NCBI GenBank assembly: GCA_031772625.1 | Contig: CM062818.1 | Location: forward strand, 1,281,218,277 to 1,281,282,276 | Direction of reading: 5' to 3' | Length of the DNA: 64,000 nucleotides | DNA from: Pinus tabuliformis | Taxonomy: Eukaryota > Streptophyta > Pinopsida > Pinales > Pinaceae | Shown here: piece after piece, positions 21,703 to 32,645 of the stretch | How the letters are laid out: each line of letters begins with the position of its first letter | Numbering within the stretch: the stretch's first letter is position 1 | The notes under the pieces: generated by a model | What the model saw: the letters and a program-made list of their open reading frames with translations, nothing else | The model's database searches: none | Told to the model about the DNA's origin: nothing | Translations under genes and position numbers: made by a program

Positions 21703-22804
21703 TGTTATAGACATTTTTGTGCCTTGCATCACTGAGCATGAAATGTCAATAATCAAGGGATCCAAAGTCCCTAAACATGTTGTTCCTACCCCTAGAGGAA
21801 CAAGGCCAAGTAACCACAGCAATTCACAAAATTTCTCCACCTGAAAACACTCAAAACGAGGCAATTCTGGATCATGTCAACCGCTCCACTGAGCATCTGC
21901 GCTGAATGTCAACTGCTCCACTGTCTACCTGCGTTGAATGTCAACTGCAAAGAAGGCTACCTATGCTGAGCGAGTTTGGACAAGTGGCAGAGTCATTCCT
22001 CAAGGTGTCAATGCCCAGGAAGCTTCCAAAATGACACTTGGATCAGGGAATTCGACTGGTGATGAGTAAGAGGCTCCAAATCTCCAAGTGGAAGCAAGAA
22101 CCTCCAAGTGGACTCAAGAACTGAAGTGGGAGAGGACACTAGTCAGTCTCAGACCAGTCTCAAGCTGACTCATCCTCTCTCCAAAACATCTATATATAGA
22201 TCTCTCTCCATGAGGTCTAGGGAGTGCTAGAATTTGGTATTTGCAAAGAATTGTTGTTGGTTTGTGGCTAGAAATATTGGGTGTGTTATGCTTTGAAAGG
22301 AGCTGAAGAAAGAATTCCATTCTGCTGGAAAGGAGATGCTGGGTTGGAGCCCTATGGGTTGTATCTCTTCCTGAATCCTGTTACTTTCAATAAAGCTATC
22401 TTGATTCTTTCCTATATGCTGGTGTATTTTGTATGATTGCATTAGTATATTTGATTTACTTCTAATCCTGAATCATTTATGAATATGTATATTTGTCTTT
22501 GTATTGTGTTCTTCTCTTGTTGCAAGTAGCTGTTCTCTTGTCATAGGTAGTTGTTCTCTTGTGATCTCGTGGGATTCAAGTAGCTGTTCTCTTGATCAAG
22601 CGAGGAGGCAAGTAGCTGTGGACACACAAAGAGAAGAGGATCTAGTTCGAGGGACAACCCGAAGACAATGGTAAGTCTGCCGATCTCCTCTCTTTCATAT
22701 TTCATAAAGGAAGTAATCATGATAGCTGTATTCGTTTGTTGCTAAGGCGCTGTCACACCTTAGGTGGATAGGATCGTCCTAAACAGGCATTTTTCCCCAC
22801 AACA
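21703..22804 (+). repeat. 3' LTR of nested element
   Basis: 1,102 bp, same length as the 5' LTR with no net indel. Differences seen are single substitutions. Confidence 0.92.
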
Positions 22805-23310
22805 ATTTTCACAACATGTACACGACACTGCATGTACACAACACCATATGCATGACATGTATACAACACCATATGCACGACATGTACACAATACCACTTG
22901 CACACAACACCATACGTACAACATATACATGACACCACATACTCATAGGGCCACTTGTACAATTATGCACACAACACCATACGTACATAACACCACATGT
23001 ACGACATGCGCACAACACCATATGTACATAGCACTGCATATACAACATATACATAGCACCTTATGTACACAACATTGCATATCCATCATGCACATAGTAC
23101 AATATGTACACAACACCACATATCCAACATGTACATAGCACCATCTATACCCATCATTACATAGGAAGCATTCACACAACACTATATGCACCACTCTATA
23201 CATAACATTGCATAAACAACATGTCCACACACTATATATACACAACACTGCATGCGAACAACATCACAAATGCAACATGTACAACATATATAACATATGC
23301 ACAACAATAG
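22805..23310. repeat. ACA-rich minisatellite, copy B, part 2
   Basis: Resumes the interrupted minisatellite. From about 22843 it parallels 10127 onward in copy A. Confidence 0.8.
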
Positions 23311-24396
23311 TACCACACATCCAAAACCACACTATCTCTACCATGCAACCTTGCTTCCAGTGTCTTATCCATGCATATCCCAACATGCCTTGGATCTCAC
23401 TACTTTCATTCAACTAATGTATCTCCCATAGTTACTTGCCATAGCATAAACATAGGCATAATACATGCATATAATATCAATTCATATCCACATGATAATG
23501 GCCTCGTATTTTTTCATGACTACTCTCCCCACTTGATTCCCATAAAACCAGGAGCCTCGTCATGCCACTCACCTACATAAGAAATCATTCCTCCACAAGA
23601 ATGTTCCCTGAAAACCCTATCAGACAGTGACATAGATACATGGATACATAGATACATATACATAAACATTAGCATAAAAAATAATGATCCTGTCAGAAGA
23701 TGACATACATACATACATATATACATATATAAACATCAACATAATCATGATCATAAAATAATTACCAGATATCATAAGGTCAAGGTTAAGAGAACTCCCT
23801 TTATCTATGCACACCATGCACAACATTGAGAACAATCATTCCCAACATAGCCAAGGCATCTGACACCTCAGATCCATTTACTTCTCCTTTCCTATTACCA
23901 TTCTCATTATTGTACTACCACTATCCATTTACCCCAATGGACCCAACCAATCCAACTAACTGCCATACTCTTGCCTTCATTGGAACTTATACATGCACAA
24001 AGATGCATCCAGGTCTTACCTTACATGTCAGGTACCACATAGCTCTCCATGAGCTCCATTAACTTCCTCCTCCCCTAACCAATTCCCAAGACTCAAAACA
24101 TAAAAGGAAAGAACAAGAAGAAAACAAGAGAAAACCATGAAAACCAATAGCAATACAACATCACAAACAAAGTGGTATGGCCATACACTAGACATAAAAA
24201 AAGCTGCAAATACAACCATACACTCATGATGATACATTCCACAACAACACCATCAATCTTCACATGGAGGCATCACTACAACTATGATCATCACCATGCA
24301 AATGCAACAAGCACATGGACTACAAGCATAAGGAACACATATGCAACTAATATGAATGCATGTCCATAACACTACCCATTCAATATGAGGAGTGAA
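23311..24396. other. Internal region of element copy B, noncoding leader
   Basis: Near-identical to 10601-11681; no coding motif seen. Confidence 0.6.
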
Positions 24397-24412
24397 CCAT
24401 GCTCTAATACCA
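24397..24412 (-). other. Primer binding site (initiator tRNA-Met), copy B
   Basis: Same 16 bases as 11682-11697, three bases from the LTR; carries the same single C-to-T change, so that change predates the duplication. Confidence 0.85.
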
Positions 24413-24415
24413 CTC

Positions 24416-24673
24416 TGTAAGACCCTCCTCACATGCAACATGTGACCTTTCACCTTCCTTTTCTCCTAATTTCCTTTATTTTCATAAATAAAATTCCAAT
24501 AAATGCCTCACACATTTCCAAATATTTTGGCATTGCCTTTTCCATATTTATTTAGCCATAATAAACTGAATGAACACCCACTAGGATGTTTTGGCCAACA
24601 TTCAGCTTCAAATATGTGTCCCATGACCGTGGTTTTATATATTTTATATGAGTTTTTAACCAGGGTTGTTATA
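24416..24673 (-). repeat. 5' LTR of element copy B
   Basis: 258 bp, TGTAAGACCCTCCTCAC...TTGTTATA, nearly identical to 11701-11958. Confidence 0.85.
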
Positions 24674-24812
24674 ATTATACCAAAGGTGTTTCTCTATGCT
24701 TTGGGTTGGGAAGATTTAACTAGTCATATCATTCAATTTTTGTCCTCATTTGTTCAATTTTTTTTTTCCATGTTTCTCTCCGGAATCGTGTATCTCAGGA
24801 CCCACTAATACT

Positions 24813-27663
24813 CCCCAATCGCCTTATATTCCATGCCAATGGTTTTGCCTTGACCCTGCTCTTCCTCATCCACTTGCATTGCTTCCAAGCCTACGGTTCT
24901 ATGTAGGATGTGCTGATATAATTTTCTAGCTCACTTAACAGAAAGGACTTTCTTTTGGATGCTAAATTATCGGATCACGAAAAGAGGATTCATGCCTCTG
25001 CTCATATTCTTGTTCCTGCTCTTGCATGAATGGGACAAGCTATTTGTTTCCGTTGTTGAGTTTTTACAAAGCAAGATAGGGAGTTGAAAGTTGAAATTCC
25101 CATCTTGTTCCACATAAATTGGATGGGACAAGCTACATGTTTCCTTGGTTGAAGTTGTATCGAGCAAGATGGGGATTTGAAATTTGAAATTCTCACCATA
25201 ATTTGAGACTTTATATGTATGATTTAAGATTCCATCTTCTGCAAGAAACTCCTAATTGTTTATATAGTTCCTAATTAAGCCACTAAATCAATTCAAGACA
25301 TGACTTCCTATGTTCCTTTTGAACTGCAGGTCTTGGTCATCAAAGCCACTTACATGGCCTTGATTATGATTTTCATGGATATTATAATGTTGATTGGAAT
25401 TTGGAACTGCATCATCTCTAGATCAATAAAGACAATTGTGGTAATTCTCTTGATCTCCACTGTGGCATAGGCCTAACATTAAAGACACGCCAACACTCCC
25501 AAATCAAGGTGTAAAACCCTCATGCTAAAATTTCCACCTATAGCAGAGCTATGGCTGTATGAAGAAGAAAAAATAGTGTGAATTGACTTTTCAAAGTCAT
25601 GCTTATCCCAAGGTAGACAAAGTGAAACTAACTCACTACATAGTATCTAAAATCAATGTATGGATATTCACTTATTTAACAAATTAAATTTTAAAGGTTG
25701 GCAACTTACGAGTGGAGAAAATGCTCAAATAACTATGCATGAATGACAAACAGTAAACATTCAGGAAGTTGTCATTGTGTATGCCAAGCATGCTGTTAAA
25801 GAATTCCTAAATGTTGCACTACACATTATTGCCTAACATTTTGATCAATAAATCTTAATCTTGGTGTTTTCACTCTACTTACACCAGTAAACTGGAGTCC
25901 TCGCCTAATGCTTTACTTGTGAATCTAAGTTAATTATTGATTGTCTCTTAAATATTTGAAGTTCCTTGACATTTCCTTTAGGGAAAAGGAAATGTATGGA
26001 GTTCCCGCTCCTATACTAACATTAGATTCAAAAGATGTAAAAGCCATCTTCTTGTGTTCACAATATTGTTTGTATCTCTTGTGGACCTAGAAGGATAAAT
26101 CAAATTACAATAAGAAATTTCTGGAGGAACCACAATACATGTCTTGAAAAAAATCAAAAGATATCTCCATTTTGCGCTCTCTCACACATAGGTGTAGGTG
26201 CATTGGGTAGCAATATTACAAGAAACTATAAAATTATTAAGTCAAGGGATTGAACATCTTTCTTCCGAAGAATCAAGAATCATCAAAAGTTAATATGACT
26301 AACATATTGCAACCAAATTGGAGAAATCACTAAATCAAGAGATTGAACATCATTTCTCTGAATATTTTGGGAATCATCAAAGTCAATATGATTGAAATAT
26401 TTCTACCAAATTGTAAAAAAATTGAAAGGCGTGAGAGGTCAAAGAGGACCTCATACAATCTGTCTTGACTTCAGTCAAAATCACACCTTCAAATCCAATT
26501 AAAAGAACACCAATAAACATTGAAAGGATTCTGTATAGACTAGGATTGCAAGTTGCACCAAAAGTAGACTATGTAGTAGCTAGCCAACCAAAAACATGGC
26601 TTATATTCATTAGAAAATTACTACCCACCAATAATCTTATGATTGATTCTAGCCATTCAAAACATGCTTAAAAAATATGAACCAACATTTGTAGTCAAGT
26701 TATTAAGCCAACTTACAATTTTCAATTTTTCTTCACCTGAAGCCTACATTACTGGTATTTATCATAATTAGACAAAATAATTTCTCAAGAAGCCAAAACC
26801 TTATTCGTACAAGATCATAGGATATTTAAAATTCTCCATACTTCCCATAGATAATTGTACTTTGTTTTTTCTGCCTTAGGAAATTTAGCTTTTCTTATAA
26901 TGTTCCTTGTGATTTAATATCCCACCAATTTATTTCATTGTTTTCTTTGTTCTATTCAATACAAAATTACAAATCAAACATGGGGAAATGAAGCTTGGTT
27001 ATCCTAGAATCATTCAACCATGTTCTTTCCTAAATATTCCAATAATGATTGGTCATCCCATGGATGCAAAAGCTCCTACAAATAAATATACTATTGCTAA
27101 TTCCAAGTTCCATCATTGGATCACACATCTCTGCAAGATTTCATATCATTCATTATTGATATCGATATTATGCACATTGTTCTTGAACAGTGGGAGCCAC
27201 CTCACCGAGTTATCCCTATTCCAAAACTAACTACCTGGAAGGGGGTAGTGATTTCCCATGTAAAGATATGTATTATATTGCCTATGTTTAAAGGAATTCC
27301 TAATTTGTAATCGATATCAATGTTTACTGAACAGCATAAACCAAAAACGAAATCACTGATTTATACTGATTTTGAAACCAAAAAAGGGATTTCATCAATT
27401 ATAGATCTTTGTAAAATGTGGCTACAAAGTAGTATGATTGAAAGTTGACATATAATTATTGTGGAATGGCAGGCATTTCTCCTTAAATTTGGAGTTCATT
27501 GTAAATAGTGGTGCTAATACCGTGTTCCAATTAGTACAATGAAACCTTTCATGTCCTAGATGTTAACGACTTAGTATTTAATAATTTATTTCATTTATCA
27601 TCCATTTCACCCTTAAGGCACAACAAAATCCCCCCCCCTCTTTAAAATGCTCTCACTGGTGAT
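24813..27663. other. Low-repeat interval with local tandem duplications
   Basis: No recognised gene. A ~93-bp block (GGGACAAGCTA... to ...GAAATTC) at about 25032-25115 repeats at 25125-25200. A ~95-bp block (TCAAGRGATTGAACATC ... ACCAAATTG) at about 26242-26330 repeats to 26420. A short His-containing frame with an AG boundary at 25329-25424 (contains HLHGLDYDFHGYYN) could be an exon remnant, but I cannot assign it. Confidence 0.45.
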
Positions 27664-28209
27664 GTGGCACCCTTTCAAAATTCCTTGGTTTCAATTGGAG
27701 GACTTGTGGTCAATCTTGTGGGGTTGGAATTTTTCCATGAAGTGCATCATCATGCCCATGGTGTGGTTTGTTCCCATTTTCATTCTCATGTATGTCATGG
27801 AAACAACCATTCCCATTCTCATTCTCATGAAAGTCACAAACACATCAACACCTGCACAATTAATGTTGCTCCTTGCAGTGGTAGGGACCACAATAACTTG
27901 AAAGGTGGTGATAGTTTGGATGACGTAAATAATTTTCATGGCAATCATGTCCATATAATGGTGTTCGTAGTTATTCTCATATTAAAAGCAATGATCATAA
28001 GCCGTAGTCATAGTTCCAAACGTGGGAAATTGAACCATGAGTATAATCAACTGATTGTGTCATCATATGAACATGGTAAACATAACCAATTTTGTGTGCA
28101 TATCACATGTTGGAAACACCAGGGAACATTATCAACATTATGTATTTTCAAAGGATTTATATTCAACAGTAAAATGTTTTTAAACTCAAAGGTAGGAATT
28201 TTGAAATAG
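27664..28209 (+). pseudogene. MTP12: Fragment resembling MTP12/ZnT5-type zinc transporter
   Basis: The family is the cation diffusion facilitator group that loads Zn into Golgi/secretory compartments. The segment LVSIGGLVVNLVGLEFFHE (from about 27685) continues into FHEVHHHAHG. It resembles the last part of a transmembrane helix running into the His-rich loop of plant MTP12 and animal ZnT5. After it comes a run of alternating His/Ser (HSHSHSHESHKH). The remaining ~120 codons are His-containing but drift out of recognisable homology, with likely frameshifts near 27960. The upstream helices, the HxxxD metal sites and the C-terminal domain are not visible nearby. It is an isolated, decayed or captured exon. 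A chance His-rich frame is unlikely because of the helix-plus-loop match. Confidence 0.55.
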
Positions 28210-29611
28210 TCATATATAATATTTAACATTTAGAATATATTGCAAGCCCTTTCAAAATTAGGAATTTATATAGAGTGATACGTAATATTTAGTATTTAAG
28301 ACTGTATTGCAAGCAACTCCAATATTGAGGGACTTGATTGGTATTTCCTTTGACATAGTAGGTTTAAATCTTAATATTTCCAAAAGAAACCTTTCATCTC
28401 TACTCTTTGAGAAACTTTAGGCTTCAAACTGATATCACTACCAAGTTCATTGGAAACATAAAAAGTTTGCAACATATTAACTTCTCCAAGTCCTTGACTT
28501 TGAGAAAGTTGTCAAATTTCTTGAATTTGTTGGAAATTTTTCCTTATCTTTTCTCAGTGACATAACTAGCTTAAACGAATTTACAGTATGACTACTTCAA
28601 TTTGAAATGTTTACCTAAATTTTTTGGTTTGTCAAAACAATGGACAATGTTGATAATGAATTATATACAATTTTAGTATATGTCAGTGGTTTTCATAGGC
28701 TCAAACAATCTTTAAATTGATATTGTTTTCTAGATGAAGTGCCATTTTCCAGTGTGGACAAGATTGAAGGAAGAAATTAGGCATTAACATATTTGAAAGG
28801 TGCATAGATTGAAGTTCTCTTCCATGCTTGGACTCAAAACACTTCAATGAGATCTAGAGGACACAAATAAATAAAATATCCTTTCCTAGTTATGTCCTAA
28901 CCAACCTTAAACATTTCAAAATTAACTATTGTGATAGACCAATGGAGGTTGAAGTGATGCCAATAACATTAATGTCGCTAAATTTTTAATAGTTGTTAAG
29001 ATAACAATAGATCTTTGTGGTCTTGCAAAAATGATCCATTTTGTATTCACAATTTTCCCTGCTCTACATGGAAACACAAAAACCAATAATTTCCTCAACA
29101 TTCAAAGAAATAAGGAATTGTATAAATTATGTGGTCATTTAGCTATTTATCTATGTACTTTTCCATCAATCATCTTACTTAGGGGATAGCCAAATTTCGC
29201 AATGGAAAATACCCGTCAACAAGTAAGAAACGACTGAAGTATAAGGTTGCTCTTTGTAATCTAATAGATTTTGTGATTTTCTTGTAACAAGAACATTAGC
29301 CTCATTACTGAAGTTGTGTTGACTAGAATAATGGAATCTCGGAAGGGGACCCATTGTATGGCATGGGGAATAAGTCATTGGGTTCTAGGACCTTGACAAA
29401 TATCGATCTTTATATAATATTTACTCTATTAGAAATATGAGTTTTTCTATTTAGTAATTTATTTTTTCTAGATTATCTTCCGAAATCTTCATTTCCTTCG
29501 GTGTAGGTTAGCACCTTTAGGGGAAATTGCTAGTTTTATATATGAGTCACTTTTAAATTGCAAGAATAGTTTAAAAGTCCACATATTATATTTATATCTA
29601 AAATATTTTTA
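28210..29611. other. Noncoding interval
   Basis: A ~80-bp direct duplication (ATATAATATTTAACATTTAG.. / GTAATATTTAGTATTTAAG.., then TATTGCAAGC) spans about 28208-28318. Elsewhere no motif was recognised. A weak similarity to a Gypsy integrase core on the plus strand near 28975-29040 was judged too thin to call. Confidence 0.45.
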
Positions 29612-29864
29612 TAGTATTAATTAATAAAACAAATTAATATATAACAAAGTAATAAATGATTAATATAAAATATTGTATAATATTGTCAATTGAGTTTTGT
29701 TGGGTGGAATATTTTTTAGCCTTCCTACTCGGATTCAACTCTTATAAGTTAGCATGTTTACACTCTAGAATAGACTCAATTTTTCCCTGAGCAATACTCA
29801 ATGCTCAAAAAATTTCCTTTAGGAAAACTATTATTGTATAATATTAATATATATAATGTATATG
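29612..29864. repeat. AT-rich dispersed repeat, copy 2 (left part)
   Basis: Similar to 1-360. It is interrupted by the Copia element at ATATG (29860-29864). The repeat resumes after the element at 36913 (TTTGTAATGAAAGAAATTAT). Confidence 0.7.
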
Positions 29865-30102
29865 TGTTAAAATTGGAAACCATCGCAGAACTTCATGTGG
29901 GTTATCTTATCCATGGCTAATAATATTTTTATTAGATTCCTCTCATCGAGAGGTGTAGGATTTATATAAAGATCATCCAATTCCGATAAGTATTCATGGA
30001 GATATGAATTTATTTTGATTATGGAATTATTATCAAGCCGACCTACAACTCATGTAGGCTCAGAAGCCCAACAGTCGCATCTATTCACCCACCAACATTG
30101 TG

Positions 30103-30110
30103 TATAAATA
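30103..30110 (+). promoter_or_regulatory. LTR TATA box
   Basis: TATAAATA about 240 bp into the LTR, followed by TAAGAGGAATTTTCC and a CTCTCTCTCTCT tract, a common plant LTR promoter layout. The 3' LTR copy has lost the second T. Confidence 0.55.
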
Positions 30111-30227
30111 TAAGAGGAATTTTCCTCATTTGGACTCACTTATCTCATCACATCTCTCTCTCTCTACTGCGCAGATATGAGTCTCTTGTCTACTACGCTG
30201 AAATGGGTCTCTCTCTCACACACATGT

Positions 30228-30788
30228 GAAGCCGGAAGCTGTTGAATTTGAAGCTGCAACTGCAAAAGTAAAGATTGACTTGAGTGGCCTAGAAGATCTC
30301 CTCTTTGGAACTACGTTGTAGGTTCATCTGAACCTCCTTTGAAAGCCGCAACTTTTGGTGGTGGAATGAAGTCAATCCGATGAACGGTTTGCAAAATATC
30401 AACTGCCCTAGTTTGAAGCCGGAAATTGCTGAAACTGAAGCTGCAACTGCAGAAGTAAAGATTGACTTGCGTGGCCTAGAAGATCTCCTCTTTGGAACTG
30501 CACTGTAGTTCATCTAAAACTCCTTTGAAAGCCGCAACTTTTGGTGGTGGAATGAAGTCAATCCGACGAACGGTTTGCAAGATATCGACTGCCCTAGTTT
30601 GAAGCCGGAAACTGGTGAAACTAAAGCTGCAACTGCAGAAGTAAAGATTGACTTGCGTGGCCTAGAAGATCTCCTCATCTGAACTGTGTTGTAGGTTCAT
30701 CTGAACCTCCTCTGGAAGCCGAAACTTTTGGTGGTGGAATGAAGTCAATCCGACTATCGGTTTGTGAGATATGGTCTGCCCTAGTTTG
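30228..30788 (+). repeat. Triplicated 187-bp block within LTR
   Basis: Units start GAAGCCGGAA at 30228, 30415 and 30601, and each ends near CTGCCCTAGTTTG. Each contains GCAACTGCARAAGTAAAGAT, GGCCTAGAAGATCTCCT, TTTTGGTGGTGGAATGAA and CAATCCGA. The 3' LTR has the same three at 36031, 36218 and 36405, so the triplication predates this insertion. Confidence 0.93.
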
Positions 30789-31103
30789 ATAATGAAGCCG
30801 CTAATGCTGATGCTACTGATCTAGGGTTTGCCACTGCTGATATGAATCAGATTTATTGTACTATTTCTCTCTGCTAAATTATTGAAGATAAAAGAAGATT
30901 TGATCAAAGGGTTTCCTCACACATTGTGGGGTTTGTCCCTGGCTAGCCGCCACATCTTGTGTCTCTTGTCTTGGCTTGTTTTCTGTCGATCGTTTAATGT
31001 TCTATCTGCACTTTACTTTATGTACATGTGATTGCTAATCGGTGGAATATAATAAGAAAAAGAAGTAAACTGTTATAAGCATAGAACATACCATAATTTA
31101 ACA

Positions 31104-31116
31104 TGGTATCAGAGTT
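31104..31116 (+). other. Primer binding site (initiator tRNA-Met)
   Basis: TGGTATCAGAG directly abuts the LTR end; 11 matches to the standard Met-i PBS, then TT instead of CA/CM. Confidence 0.85.
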
Positions 31117-31192
31117 GAGGTGAAGACAAAGCCTGAGCAAGAGTAAGAGCAATCACCGAAGAGAAGATTGGAAAGGCTATCAGAAAATAACT

Positions 31193-31795
31193 ATGGGGTC
31201 CTCAACACTCTTTCCTGCTAAAGACAAGCTCCGTAAGAAAGATAACTATCAGGCATGGAAGATGTCTATCGATCTAACCCTAGAAGATCAAGGAGTGTTG
31301 GACCATGTAAGAGGCAATATTGTTGAGCCTTCATCAAATGCATCTGCTGCTGCCTGGAAAAAATGGAAAAATGGAGAAGTCAAAACAAATAAGATCATCC
31401 GGGACTCTATCGACAAGCGCTTGGTGGTCTACATCTCTGATCTAGACACCTCCAAGGAAATCTACGATAGACTGGTGAGTTTATTTAAAGTTAATGATGC
31501 AAATCAAGTTTTGCTTCCCAGAAATAAGTTGAGGGAAATTAAGAAGGGTAAAGATGAAAGTATGCAAGCATACTTCTTAAGAATCACCGAGATCAAGAAC
31601 GATCTCCTATCTATTGGGGAAACCATTACTGACAGAGAAATGGCACTCACAACTCTCGGAGGATTACCATCTAAATGGTATGTGTTTAGGACTACTCTTC
31701 TGAACAATAATGTAATTCCTAGTTTCGAGGAATTAATGGCTAAGATGCATTCAAGAAGAAACAAGGGAAGAAGTGCAAGAAATGCCCATGCCTAA
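31193..31795 (+). pseudogene. Copia Gag, N-terminal part
   Basis: A 200-codon frame from MGSSTLFPAKDKLRKKDNYQ has the layout of Copia-type Gag (UBN2/Retrotran_gag-2). It has YQAWKMSIDLTLEDQGVLDH near residues 20-40, a Trp/Lys-rich segment AAWKKWKNGEVKTNKIIRDS, then KEIYDRLVSLF, KLREIKKGKDESMQAYFLRI and ALTTLGGLPSKWYVFRTTLL. It would form the particle shell. The frame is lost at 31795; a zinc knuckle remnant follows about 100 bp downstream in another frame. Confidence 0.85.
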
Positions 31796-31879
31796 AGGTC
31801 CTCCTGCTACCTTTTCTTCTCATGCAAAGAAAAGAAATAATTCCAGGACTAAATCAAAAGGAAAGGCTGGACCTAAGGC

Positions 31880-32110
31880 TAGAAGAAAATGACAATGTTA
31901 CATTTGCGATAAAGCAAGTCACTATGTATGAGATCATGAGCATCATGATGAATGAGATCATGGACATAAAGAGCAACATGAGATCATGGACATATAGGAT
32001 AGCATGATGATGATGCACACTAGTTTGAGCAGCATTATGATGGATAAAATCATGGACATGGGCAGCATGATGATAATCATGATTAGAGAAGCATGGTACA
32101 GTATGCAGTG
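31880..32110 (+). pseudogene. Zinc knuckle remnant with His/Asp-rich expansion
   Basis: QCYICDKASHYV (codons from about 31893) is the first part of a CX2CX4H knuckle. Instead of the final Cys the sequence enters a low-complexity run of GATCATG/GAGCATCATGATG motifs, giving DHEHHDE- and DHGHKEQHE-like peptides with stops. Several out-of-phase copies of ATCATGGACAT occur to 32060. Confidence 0.6.
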
Positions 32111-32235
32111 GTGCAACTCGAAATCCCTCTGATGACAATCAAAGGAATGACAAATTCAACAGCAAAGGTAAGAGGAGAGTTGGGAATTAAGGAAGAGGAC
32201 AAGCATTCAAGAAGGCTAGAAATTCCAAGATGTAT

Positions 32236-32645
32236 TAAATGCACCTGACCTCAAAAAGAACCTAGTGTCCATCTCGACAATGGAAGACAAAGGCTACAAG
32301 GTAACCTTCAGCGATGGCAAGGTATGTATATGGAAAAATAATGTTAAAGATGCCTTTACTCTTGGGTTTAGTGTTGATTCATTATACCAGGTCGATGGAA
32401 GTCCGCTAGGTGTCATGTCTTGTGACACAACTATTTAGTCCAAACATTGGCATCGGAGGTTTTCCCACCTTCATTACAAAGCTCTACCCGTTGTAAGACA
32501 GATGGTGACAGGGATGCCCGAATTCTGAGTAGAGAAAGAAGGTGTATGTCCAGGGTGTGCCGAAGGAAAGCTCAAAAGGGGACCATTCCCCTCAAGCCAA
32601 AGCAAGACCTCCGATATATTACAATTGGTTCACTCGGGCATACCT
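32236..32645 (+). pseudogene. Copia pre-integrase/zinc domain, broken
   Basis: Reads DLKKNLVSISTMEDKGYKVT, then HWHRRFSHLHYKAL and CPGCAEGK after frame corrections, giving the HHCC zinc-binding set of the integrase N-terminal domain. No DSG-type protease motif is visible upstream, so the protease core appears deleted. It ends at LVHSGI, where the first catalytic Asp of integrase should follow. Confidence 0.7.

Larger units (their letters stand above)
14766..22804 (+). mobile_element. Nested Gypsy-like LTR element lacking pol (8,039 bp)
   Basis: Two 1,102-bp LTRs (14766-15867, 21703-22804), both TGTT...AACA and offset by exactly 6,937 bp at start, poly(A) signal and end, bound a 5.8-kb internal region. 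The flanking 5 bp are ATTTG and ATTTT, a target duplication with one mismatch. About 26 LTR differences were counted by eye (~97.6% identity). The internal region has a PBS, a proline/lysine-rich Gag remnant with two zinc knuckles, a retropepsin-like domain and a polypurine tract. There is no capsid, RT, RNase H or integrase. Two arrays of small hairpins lie in the leader and the 3' third. It would need an autonomous partner. Confidence 0.9.
12745..24673 (-). mobile_element. Non-autonomous LTR element, copy B, split by nested element
   Basis: This is the duplicate of 8173-11958. The 3' LTR is 12745-13002, the 5' LTR 24416-24673 (both 258 bp) and the PBS 24397-24412. Its minisatellite is interrupted at 14765/22805 by the 8-kb Gypsy-like element. 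A 47-bp deletion near 13410 removes part of the small ORF. Confidence 0.85.
12098..24812. repeat. Tandem duplication unit, copy B (interrupted)
   Basis: It starts flush against copy A at ACCACTATTAATATTAATAG and ends at ...CCCACTAATACT (24812), beyond which the sequence differs from copy A. Removing the nested element 14766-22804 and its target duplication leaves about 4.67 kb. The excess over copy A lies mainly in the minisatellite around the insertion point. Confidence 0.9.
29865..31103 (+). repeat. 5' LTR of Copia element
   Basis: 1,239 bp. Contains TATAAATA at 30103-30110 (TACAAATA in the 3' LTR), a CT-rich stretch after it, and three tandem ~187-bp copies at 30228-30788. Confidence 0.92.

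Noticed and set aside
27647-27901. Hydrophobic Met/Ile/Leu-rich frame overlapping the zinc-transporter-like fragment
   Set aside because: It is the neighbouring frame of the His-rich sequence (CAT/CAC codons read as ATx/TCx), not an independent protein.
28960-29080. Possible Gypsy integrase core remnant (LIVVKITIDLCGLAKMIHFV)
   Set aside because: Only about 20 residues of weak similarity, with no neighbouring integrase or RT blocks; too thin to call.
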